Shown: positions 15,725 through 22,850 of the stretch, piece by piece
Layout of the letters: every line of letters begins with the position of its first letter
How positions within the stretch are numbered: the first letter of the stretch is position 1
NCBI GenBank assembly: GCA_964607165.1
Contig: CAZSIT010000001.1
Location: 175,422 to 239,421 of the forward strand
Source of the DNA: DSPP01 sp964607165
GTDB taxonomy: Bacteria; Zixibacteria; MSB-5A5; DSPP01
DNA length: 64,000 bases
Direction of reading: 5' to 3'
The notes under the pieces: generated by a model
Seen by the model: the letters and a program-made list of their open reading frames with translations, nothing else
Databases searched by the model: none
Told to the model about the DNA's origin: nothing
Translations under genes and position numbers: made by a program

Positions 15725-17082
15725 TGCCGGTTAGTTTTCTTCTTGACGTTTTCCGCGAGAATCTTAATAACGAAGCAATCGTCTGGAAGGATGAGGTCTC
15801 TACCTATAACCTGCTTTTGCGTCGAATCGATGATTGCCGTGCAGTTTTAGATAAACATCCTGTCAGATCTGGAGCGGTTATTGCCATACTTGGTGACTTT
15901 TCGCCAATGTCGATAGCCATGCTCCTGGCGCTTGTTGAGCGCGGGGCCGTGGTTGTGCCGTTTGCAAGTTTTGTGGATTTCAAAGTCACAGAATTAATGG
16001 AACTGGCTCAAGTCGAAAATACAGCCGAGATAAATGAAAAAGATGATTTCTCGCTCACTGCGACGGGCCGTCGAGCGGACCATCCCTTGTACCATCAATT
16101 AATCAAGAGCAAGCATCCAGGCCTGGTTCTCTTTTCTTCCGGTTCTACCGGAGTCAATAAGGCTGCCGTACATGATTTTGCGAAACTTCTTGAAAAATTT
16201 AAGAAACGCCGTCATAACTTTAGAACCCTGACCTTTTTACTGCTTGATCATATCGGAGGCATGGACACCCTTTTCTACACCCTCTCAAATGGAAGTTGCG
16301 TGATTACCGTTCGCGACCGCTCGCCCGATGCTGTTTGTTCGGTTGTTGAACGCTGGAAAGTCGAAGTTTTACCGGTCACACCTACTTTCCTCAATCTTCT
16401 TTTGATAAGTAAAGCCCATGAACGCCACGATCTCTCATCGTTGAAATATATCACCTATGGTACCGAAGTAATGCCTGAGTCGACCTTAAAACAGGTTGCC
16501 CGGCTTTTTCCAAACATTATTCTTCTCCAGAAATATGGCACCACGGAGACCGGTACCCTGCGCTCAAAGTCCCTCGACTCAAATACCACCTGGGTTAGGA
16601 TTGGCGGCGAAGGCTACCAAACCCGCATTGTCGATGGTATGCTCGAAATAAAAGCCGAATCCGCAATGCTTGGCTATTTGAATGCTCCCAGCCCCTTTAC
16701 GTCGGATGGCTGGTTCAAAACGGGCGACCTGGTAGAACAACAGGGCGACTATGTACGCTTTCTGGGACGGAAATCAGACGTCATCAATGTCGGTGGAGAA
16801 AAGGTCTTTCCGGCTGAAGTGGAAAATATCATTCAACAAGTTGAAAACGTTGCCGAAGTAACCGTTTTCGGAGAGAAAAATGCTTTGACCGGTAATATCG
16901 TTTGTGCGGAGGTTCGGTCTAAACAGCCCGAGGACTCGAAAGAACTCATTCACAGGATAAAAGCGTTTTGCCGGGGAAAGCTCGAAAACTATAAGATTCC
17001 AATAAAGATTACAGTCATAAAGGAATCTCGCTTCAGCGAACGCTTCAAAAAATCACGGCCCAAGGAACGGGCGGCCGAGTAA
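15724..17082 (+). CDS. ANL-superfamily AMP-forming acyl/aryl ligase
   Basis: A 452-residue adenylate-forming enzyme. Core motifs: FSSGSTGVNKAAVH (about 137-150, A3 phosphate loop), KYGTTETGT (A5), GWFKTGDLVEQQGDYVRFLGR (A7/A8), INVGGEKVFPAEVEN, and the C-terminal lysine in ENYKIPIKI (A10). It activates a carboxylic acid as the acyl-AMP and transfers it to a thiol, here most simply the carrier protein at 14695. It is shorter than typical acyl-CoA ligases (about 500-550) because the N-terminal subdomain is reduced. Substrate unknown. Confidence 0.88.
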   Translation: MPVSFLLDVFRENLNNEAIVWKDEVSTYNLLLRRIDDCRAVLDKHPVRSGAVIAILGDFSPMSIAMLLALVERGAVVVPFASFVDFKVTELMELAQVENTAEINEKDDFSLTATGRRADHPLYHQLIKSKHPGLVLFSSGSTGVNKAAVHDFAKLLEKFKKRRHNFRTLTFLLLDHIGGMDTLFYTLSNGSCVITVRDRSPDAVCSVVERWKVEVLPVTPTFLNLLLISKAHERHDLSSLKYITYGTEVMPESTLKQVARLFPNIILLQKYGTTETGTLRSKSLDSNTTWVRIGGEGYQTRIVDGMLEIKAESAMLGYLNAPSPFTSDGWFKTGDLVEQQGDYVRFLGRKSDVINVGGEKVFPAEVENIIQQVENVAEVTVFGEKNALTGNIVCAEVRSKQPEDSKELIHRIKAFCRGKLENYKIPIKITVIKESRFSERFKKSRPKERAAE

Positions 17083-17084
17083 CC

Positions 17085-18122
17085 GTGCCGAATACCGTTT
17101 ATGTCGTCATCGGCTGTGATGCCGACCCCGACCGGGCCAATTTCGTGAAAGAACCAATCGAAGAAGCTCGCAGTTGGCGTGGTATGTTAGAAGGGATTCC
17201 CCGAGCGAAAGGTCGGGTCAAAGAGATGGTCGACATTGACGGTCACCCTCCAATATTTACATGGTGCTTACGGGTGGATTACCAAATGCGTTTTCTCTAC
17301 GGTTCATATGCTTACGTGCTCGAAACACACAAAGATTTCCTCCTGGGATTGGAGCAGTCGGGGGACGAACTCGCGTGGCATCCCCATTTCTGGAACTATG
17401 ATGCCCACTCAAATAGATGGTACCAAGAAATAGCTGATGTGGATTGGCAAGTCCGAATGTTGGAAGAAGCTTTTGCGGCGTACACTTCGGTTCTGCCAGG
17501 ACGGGCAAAATCTGTAAGAATGGGATGGGACTATCACAACAATAAGACGATTGCGGCTCTTGCATCCCTCGGTGTAACCGTGGACTTCAGTGCCATACCC
17601 GGCCTTAGAATAAAGCCAAAAGGCAAGCTCTCCCGAGGGGAAAATTGTTTTGATTGGCGTATCACTCCCAATCGACCCTATGTTCCATCGGTTCTCGATT
17701 ACCGGCGGCCCGTTCGCAAAGGGGAAGCAAGTGTGCCCCTCCTTGAAGCTCCGAACTTCGTATCCAATTCGCTCGTCTGGGGTTTCGTGGCGGGGTTGGC
17801 CCTGGCCAAAAAAATGAAGGATCCAATGCAATTATTGAGCGTTCTTACCCGACCAACTTACTGGATAGGCATTACCGGCAAACCAGTCTTTTTCGCCCCA
17901 CTAATCGCACAACTTGAAAGGGCATTTAAAGAGAAGGAAACCATTATATTTGTGAATTACTTCCATCCCGATGAGCTATTAGAGAATGACCAATCCCTTT
18001 ACTCCTTTGAGCATATGGTTGATAACATTCGGTATTTGAAGGAAGTGATGACAGATTTAGGAGTGTCTTTAAAATTTATTAAGGCTTGCGACATTCCTAA
18101 AATTATCCAGTTAAGTCTTTGA
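17085..18122 (+). CDS. Polysaccharide-deacetylase-like (NodB/CE4-type) protein
   Basis: A 345-residue protein with NodB-like features. An early acidic strand IGCDADPD stands for the metal-binding Asp motif, DELAWHPHFWNYDAH (about 95-110) for the second motif with two histidines, and MGWDYHNNKTIAAL for a later conserved region. CE4 enzymes remove N- or O-acetyl groups from sugars; related proteins in polysaccharide loci are of unknown specificity. GTG start 3 bases after the upstream stop; no signal peptide, so a cytosolic or membrane-peripheral role on a lipid-linked intermediate is likely. Last gene of the island. Confidence 0.72.
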   Translation: MPNTVYVVIGCDADPDRANFVKEPIEEARSWRGMLEGIPRAKGRVKEMVDIDGHPPIFTWCLRVDYQMRFLYGSYAYVLETHKDFLLGLEQSGDELAWHPHFWNYDAHSNRWYQEIADVDWQVRMLEEAFAAYTSVLPGRAKSVRMGWDYHNNKTIAALASLGVTVDFSAIPGLRIKPKGKLSRGENCFDWRITPNRPYVPSVLDYRRPVRKGEASVPLLEAPNFVSNSLVWGFVAGLALAKKMKDPMQLLSVLTRPTYWIGITGKPVFFAPLIAQLERAFKEKETIIFVNYFHPDELLENDQSLYSFEHMVDNIRYLKEVMTDLGVSLKFIKACDIPKIIQLSL

Positions 18123-18213
18123 CAAAGAAACTTTTTTTTCTTGTACTTCCACCAAGAAGGTGTGAAGAAGTAAAGCGCGAGAAAATCCCTTCTAAGGAAT
18201 CCCTTTAATCTCT

Positions 18214-19221
18214 TTATATTTTAATACGCAGCGCTAAAAGTGATGCAAGAATATCGCTAACCGTATTCCAGATCCGTGCCAAGACCGCTATCCCTGCCGA
18301 AGCAGGCCCAAGGTAAGGCGAGAGGACCCCGATTAAGACCAATTCTCTGGCGCCAAGCCCACCAGGAGTGAAAACGGCAAAGTATCCGATCTGATATGCC
18401 AGTACGAATGCCCCTATGCATGACAGAAGTGGTATTCTTGGACTAATCGCTATGGAATTTACGAACAGCCAGAAAGCTATACCATAGAAGATCCAGCAAA
18501 GCATATATCCAAAATATACTAATAGTGCGAGGCGTACAGAGAGGTTCAATTGAATGAGTGGACGTTTCAGCATCTTCATCAAGGTATTTACACCAGATAA
18601 CGTTAGACGTGGAACAAAAACTAACAAGAGAGAGAATAAAAGTGTCACCAATCCAAGCACATGTAGTCCGCTTCCGAGGTACGGACTAAGTTGGGGGGAA
18701 ATCATTTCGGGATTAAGAGCAAGGACGCTCAAAGCCACGAGAAATGAAGGGGGAATGGCGAAAAGCGAGGCGACACCCCATGAAGCTACCGCTGCCTCTT
18801 GCGTTATGTTAATTTTCTTGGCCAAGTAAATCATTCCAAACAACGGCCAAATTCTGCCGGGAATGTATCTTCCTAAATTGGCTATATAAGCGACCTTGAA
18901 TCCATGCCTAAACGGAATTTGGTACCCAAAACCGCGCATTAAAATGCACCAGACTTCAGCAAACAGGGCGAAGGTTACCAGGTGCATCGCGAAGGATGCG
19001 GCCAAAAGAGGATAGCTTATTTTCCAGCGATAGGTTACCACCGCCGACCAATTGTCAATCAGCTGTTTTCCAACAAAATAAACAACCAGAGAAGTCAGAA
19101 GAATCTTGAAAAGAGCTACGGAGACCGATCGCCGGGTCCACTTGTCGTCTGGACTGTTACTCTTCCGTGAATCAGCAACGTGCAAGGTTTGAATCTCCGA
19201 CCAGCATGGGGGGCTAATCAT
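18214..19221 (-). CDS. YbhN/AglD-type (LPG synthase TM region) flippase-like membrane protein
   Basis: A roughly 335-residue polytopic protein with about eight membrane helices. It carries the family landmarks NLGRYIPGRIWPLFGM and FTPGGLGARELVLIG. The family covers the membrane part of MprF and stand-alone proteins thought to move or modify lipid-linked sugars or lipids. It lies convergent to the acyl-carrier island and may serve the same glycan, but that is inference. The ATG at 19221 is preferred over a TTG at 19245; neither has a good Shine-Dalgarno, so the N-terminus is uncertain. Confidence 0.8.
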   Translation of the reverse strand: MISPPCWSEIQTLHVADSRKSNSPDDKWTRRSVSVALFKILLTSLVVYFVGKQLIDNWSAVVTYRWKISYPLLAASFAMHLVTFALFAEVWCILMRGFGYQIPFRHGFKVAYIANLGRYIPGRIWPLFGMIYLAKKINITQEAAVASWGVASLFAIPPSFLVALSVLALNPEMISPQLSPYLGSGLHVLGLVTLLFSLLLVFVPRLTLSGVNTLMKMLKRPLIQLNLSVRLALLVYFGYMLCWIFYGIAFWLFVNSIAISPRIPLLSCIGAFVLAYQIGYFAVFTPGGLGARELVLIGVLSPYLGPASAGIAVLARIWNTVSDILASLLALRIKI

Positions 19222-19282
19222 AGCACAAACAGGCAAAAACTTCAATAATCAATTGCCGGTGGAAATTGCCGGCGGAAAAAGC

Positions 19283-19310
19283 TTTACAAATTCGGTTTGG
19301 CTTGTAAGTT
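19283..19310 (+). promoter_or_regulatory. Promoter for pyrR-pyrB-pyrC
   Basis: TTTACA (19283-19288), 16-base spacer, TAAGTT (19305-19310). Transcription would begin near 19317, so the PyrR-binding hairpin would form at the very 5' end of the message. Confidence 0.5.
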
Positions 19311-19317
19311 CCAGATG

Positions 19318-19354
19318 GTTCCTTTAAACCGGTCCGGTGAGGCCCGAAAGGAAA
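19318..19354 (+). promoter_or_regulatory. PyrR-binding RNA hairpin overlapping the pyrR ribosome-binding site
   Basis: The leader folds as a PyrR-type binding loop. The lower stem is TTCCTTT (19319-19325) with AAAGGAA (19347-19353). The conserved TTTAA is at 19323-19327. The upper stem is GGTC/GGCC, and the hexaloop CGGTGA (19335-19340) fits the CNGNGA consensus known from Bacillus pyr leaders. The 3' arm AAAGGAAAAGG is also the Shine-Dalgarno of pyrR (ATG at 19358). Binding of PyrR with UMP should therefore block translation directly; no separate terminator or antiterminator is visible. Confidence 0.8.
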
Positions 19355-19357
19355 AGG

Positions 19358-19915
19358 ATGCAAAAAGAAACCCTTGTTTTAGACGAACGCCAAATAGCCC
19401 GGGTTTTAGCCCGCATAGCCCACGAGGCGGCCGAGCGGAACGCCGGCGCCAAGAGCTTAGTAGTTGTCGGTATTCAAACCCGTGGCGCTTATTTAGCCCG
19501 AAGGCTGGCCAAACTGCTTTCGGAGTTGGAAGGTCTAAAAGTTCCAGTGGGGGAGATGGATATTACCTTCTACCGGGATGACATCGAGCAACGTGCCGAT
19601 CGACCGGTGGTCAAAAAAACCAATCTCCCCTTCTCTATAGATAATAAAATTGTTGTGCTGGTCGATGATGTTTTGTTCACCGGCCGCACCGTGCGGGCGG
19701 CTATGGATGAACTGATTGATTTTGGCCGTCCCAATCAAGTGCAGTTGGCGGTTTTGGTTGACCGGGGGCATCGCGAATTACCCATCCGGGCCGATTACGT
19801 CGGCAAAAACCTGCCCACTTCACTGATACAAGAAGTAGTCGTGCGCCTGAAAGAAGTCGATCGGCAGGATTCGGTTTCTATTAAAGAAAAGAAAAAAACC
19901 GCCACCAAGAAATGA
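19358..19915 (+). CDS. pyrR: Bifunctional pyr regulatory protein / uracil phosphoribosyltransferase PyrR
   Basis: A 185-residue PyrR. It has the PRPP-binding signature VVLVDDVLFTGRTVRAA, VVVGIQTRGAYLARRL and the DITFYRDD loop, plus a Lys-rich tail. It binds pyrimidine-gene leader RNA in response to UMP and has weak uracil phosphoribosyltransferase activity. The ATG at 19358 is chosen because AAAGGAAAAGG lies just before it; a GTG at 19337 would sit inside the regulatory hairpin. It overlaps pyrB by four bases (ATGA), so control at the pyrR start is passed on by translational coupling. Confidence 0.93.
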   Translation: MQKETLVLDERQIARVLARIAHEAAERNAGAKSLVVVGIQTRGAYLARRLAKLLSELEGLKVPVGEMDITFYRDDIEQRADRPVVKKTNLPFSIDNKIVVLVDDVLFTGRTVRAAMDELIDFGRPNQVQLAVLVDRGHRELPIRADYVGKNLPTSLIQEVVVRLKEVDRQDSVSIKEKKKTATKK

Positions 19916-20850
19916 AAAAATTCAAATACAAACACCTTTTGGGGTTGGAAGGACTAACACGCGAAGAAATCGAATTTGTCCTCGACACCGCGGTAACTTT
20001 TAAAGAAGTTTTGGAGCGCCCAATCAAAAAAGTGCCGACTCTGCGCGGTTTAACCGTCGTCAACCTCTTCTACGAAGCTTCCACGCGCACGCGGATTTCC
20101 TTTGAATTAGCGCAGAAGCGGCTCTCCGCCGATACGGTCAACTTTGCCCCCTCCGCTTCCTCGGTTAAAAAAGGGGAAAGTCTGCGCGACACGGTGCGCA
20201 ATCTGGAAGCGATGAAAATCGATATGGTGGTGGTGCGGCATTCCTCGGTGGGAGTGCCATATTTTCTTACGCAATGCTTGGATGCCTCGATAATTAACGC
20301 CGGTGACGGTGCTCACGAACATCCCACCCAAGGACTTTTGGATATTTACACCATCCGTGAAAAATATGGCAAAGTGGAGGGGCTCCGAGTGGTTATTGTC
20401 GGCGACATCAAGCACAGCCGCGTGGCCCGCTCCAATATTTGGGGATTAAAAACGATGGGGGCAACGGTCGCCGTCTGCGGGCCTACTACACTTTTGCCGG
20501 TTGAGGTAGAAAAAATGGGGGTTGAAGTCTATTCCGATTTGGATAGAGCCCTCTGGGGGGCGGACGTGGTCAACGTTTTGCGCCTGCAGTTAGAACGGCA
20601 GGAAGTCGGCTATTTGCCTTCGCTGCGTGAATATTCGCGCCTTTTTGGAATTACGAAGGAACGCTTGGCTCTGTTGAATAAAAACTATACCATAATGCAT
20701 CCCGGGCCGATTAACCGGGGAGTGGAAATCACTCCGGAAGTGGCCGACTCACCCCAATCGGTGATTCTGACACAGGTGACCAACGGTGTAGCTGTTCGGA
20801 TGGCTGTGCTTTATCTCCTTTCCGGCGGCCTAGAGGTGGCAGTTGCCTAA
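19912..20850 (+). CDS. pyrB: Aspartate carbamoyltransferase catalytic subunit
   Basis: A 312-residue catalytic chain that condenses carbamoyl phosphate and aspartate in de novo pyrimidine synthesis. The carbamoyl-phosphate signature FYEASTRTRISFE is near residues 50-62, HPTQGLLDIYTI near 135, and IMHPGPINRGVEI near 262. No pyrI regulatory chain is present, so the enzyme is probably the non-allosteric type paired with PyrC. Feedback would come through PyrR at the RNA level. Overlaps pyrC by 8 bases. Confidence 0.97.
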   Translation: MKKFKYKHLLGLEGLTREEIEFVLDTAVTFKEVLERPIKKVPTLRGLTVVNLFYEASTRTRISFELAQKRLSADTVNFAPSASSVKKGESLRDTVRNLEAMKIDMVVVRHSSVGVPYFLTQCLDASIINAGDGAHEHPTQGLLDIYTIREKYGKVEGLRVVIVGDIKHSRVARSNIWGLKTMGATVAVCGPTTLLPVEVEKMGVEVYSDLDRALWGADVVNVLRLQLERQEVGYLPSLREYSRLFGITKERLALLNKNYTIMHPGPINRGVEITPEVADSPQSVILTQVTNGVAVRMAVLYLLSGGLEVAVA

Positions 20851-22273
20851 AAAAGCTCCTCCATCAACATCAACCGGGGGATTTCCCCTGGTGCCTTCGG
20901 TAATTGCCGGCGGGCGGATTATTGACCCAAGAACCGGAAGCCATAAGAGCGGGGATATCTATATTGTGGATGGGAAAATCGCACGCATCGAATACTCCAA
21001 ACCGCTTTCAAGAAAATCTATTCAGTCTCTTGGCTCGGAAAAGGTTCTGGACGCTTCGGGCAGAATTGTCTGCCCCGGGTTTGTCGATTTGCATGTGCAT
21101 TTGCGCGAGCCGGGAAGAGAAGATGAAGAAACCGTAGTTTCCGGCTCCCAAGCGGCGGCAGCGGGCGGGTTCACTTCTATTTGTTGTATGCCCAATACCG
21201 ATCCGCCCTTGGATAATCAGGAAAATATCCGTTTTGTGATGGAGCGGGCTAAAAAAGGATACGCTCGAGTTTTCCCAGTCGGGTGTATTACACAGGGACG
21301 TAAGGGCGAAAAGATTGCCGAAATTGGCGACTTAATAGAAGCCGGTGCGGTTGCCATTACCGATGACGGTTCGCCGGTGATGAGCGCTTCGGTAATGCGC
21401 CTGGCTTTCGAATACTCCAAGATGTTCAAAATCCCCGTGGTCCAGCATGCGGAAGATTTAAGTCTTTCCCAGGGCGGAATAATGCACGAAGGCTTGGTCT
21501 CGACTCTTCTGGGTATGCGCGGCATACCCGCTGCAGCAGAAGAGACGATGATCGCGCGGGATTTGAGGCTTTTGGAATCTTTTGGGGGACGTTTGCATGT
21601 GGCCCACCTTTCCACGGCCGGTTCAGCGGAGCTTATCCGTCAGGCAAAGAAACGTAAACTGCCAGTCACTTGCGAGGTAACCCCCCATCATTTGGTTCTG
21701 ACCGATGAAGAAATCAAAAAAAGTTTCAACACCAACCTGCGGGTTAATCCGCCCCTCCGTTCCAAGCAGGACGTGGAGGCCTTGCGCGAGGCTTTGGCGG
21801 ATGGCACCATTGATGCCATCGCCAGCGACCATGCCCCGCATTCCAGAGAAGAGAAAGAAGTAGAATTTGATGCCGCCCCAAATGGAATGATTGGATTGGA
21901 AACCGCCTTTGGAATCATACTGACCGAACTGGTTGGCAAAGGTTATCTGTCGTTGGCCCAGGCGGTTGAAAAGTTCACTTGGGGCCCGGCACGAGCGTTT
22001 GGTTTGCTGGCAGGAGAGTTAAAAGTTGGTTTGCCTGCCGACCTTACCATTTTTGACCCGAATCACTCCTGGACGTATAGAGCTACCGAAGGATTTTCAA
22101 AATCCGTCAATTCTCCCTTTGAGGGTTGGAGTCTCAAGGGAAAAGTAAGCTATACGTTGCTTGGCGGCAGAACTGTTTATCCGTTTGAACCAAGACCTGA
22201 AATAGAAACATTGCCCAAGAAAAATGTGATAAAGTTTGCGATAACGGGCCAAAAAGCCGGAAAGAAAAAGTAA
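20843..22273 (+). CDS. pyrC: Dihydroorotase, class I
   Basis: A 476-residue dihydroorotase that cyclises carbamoyl-aspartate. The zinc ligands are in GFVDLHVHLREPG, with PGREDEETVVSG after it, the HAED and HLSTAGS regions, and the catalytic Asp in AIASDHAPH. It starts with TTG inside the end of pyrB, supported by GAGGTGG a few bases before. It is longer than the usual 425-430 residues at both ends: an N-terminal Ser/Pro-rich lead-in and a basic KKNVIKF...KAGKKK tail. Confidence 0.94.
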   Translation: MPKKAPPSTSTGGFPLVPSVIAGGRIIDPRTGSHKSGDIYIVDGKIARIEYSKPLSRKSIQSLGSEKVLDASGRIVCPGFVDLHVHLREPGREDEETVVSGSQAAAAGGFTSICCMPNTDPPLDNQENIRFVMERAKKGYARVFPVGCITQGRKGEKIAEIGDLIEAGAVAITDDGSPVMSASVMRLAFEYSKMFKIPVVQHAEDLSLSQGGIMHEGLVSTLLGMRGIPAAAEETMIARDLRLLESFGGRLHVAHLSTAGSAELIRQAKKRKLPVTCEVTPHHLVLTDEEIKKSFNTNLRVNPPLRSKQDVEALREALADGTIDAIASDHAPHSREEKEVEFDAAPNGMIGLETAFGIILTELVGKGYLSLAQAVEKFTWGPARAFGLLAGELKVGLPADLTIFDPNHSWTYRATEGFSKSVNSPFEGWSLKGKVSYTLLGGRTVYPFEPRPEIETLPKKNVIKFAITGQKAGKKK

Positions 22274-22276
22274 TTA

Positions 22277-22753
22277 ATGAATGCCGCTTATCTGCACCTG
22301 ATTCTGAATCATTTTCCAATAGTCGGCACTTTTTTTATCCTGTTGGTCTTGTTGATTGGAATCTGGTTCAAAAACGGCGCCTTGCAAAAAACGGCTCTGG
22401 CTCTTTTTGTTTTGGTGGCGTTAATTTCTGTTCCGGTTTATTTGTCCGGCAAGGGCGCAGAAGATATCGTAGAAAAATTTCTGGGCGTAAACGAGGAAGC
22501 CATCGCGGTTCACGAGCGCTCGGCGGTGCTGACTCTGTTGGCTATTGAGGTTCTGGGAGTTGTATGCCTTTTGGGGCTCGCCTTTTTCGGTCGGGGGGAA
22601 AAACTGCCCGCGCGATTTTTAGTTGCCGTTGTTGGTTGGACCTTAGTTGCGGCCGCGCTGACGGCACAAACCTCCCGTTTAGGCGGCAAGATTCGACACT
22701 TGGAAGAAATGGGAGCTTCCCTGGTAACTGACTCAAAGGCGACGGGAGAGTGA
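22277..22753 (+). CDS. Four-helix membrane protein, DUF2231-like
   Basis: A 158-residue protein with four predicted membrane helices (about 15-32, 38-53, 85-103, 112-130). It has conserved-looking histidines at HLILNHFPIVG near the start and an AVHERSAVL loop. The pattern recalls DUF2231-type membrane proteins, whose function is unknown; a redox or heme-linked role has been suggested only from such histidines. It follows pyrC by three bases and may be in the same transcript, but no functional tie is evident. Confidence 0.6.
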   Translation: MNAAYLHLILNHFPIVGTFFILLVLLIGIWFKNGALQKTALALFVLVALISVPVYLSGKGAEDIVEKFLGVNEEAIAVHERSAVLTLLAIEVLGVVCLLGLAFFGRGEKLPARFLVAVVGWTLVAAALTAQTSRLGGKIRHLEEMGASLVTDSKATGE

Positions 22754-22803
22754 CGTTTTTTTTTGACTTTGCGGCGAATCTAAATAAGTTAGGGAACGCT
22801 ACA

Positions 22804-22832
22804 TTGACAAAAAAAGGACGGTTTTTTACTTT
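22804..22832 (+). promoter_or_regulatory. Possible promoter for the EF-G paralogue
   Basis: TTGACA (22804-22809), 17-base spacer, TACTTT (22827-22832). The -35 is perfect but the -10 matches only at three positions. It sits in the only sizeable gap between the membrane protein and the EF-G gene. Confidence 0.42.
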
Positions 22833-22850
22833 CAAAGGCTTGGAGTGTAA

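Noticed and set aside
19337..19357. GTG at 19337 as the pyrR start
   Set aside because: It lies inside the PyrR hairpin loop and has no binding site; the ATG at 19358 has AAAGGAAAAGG in front.
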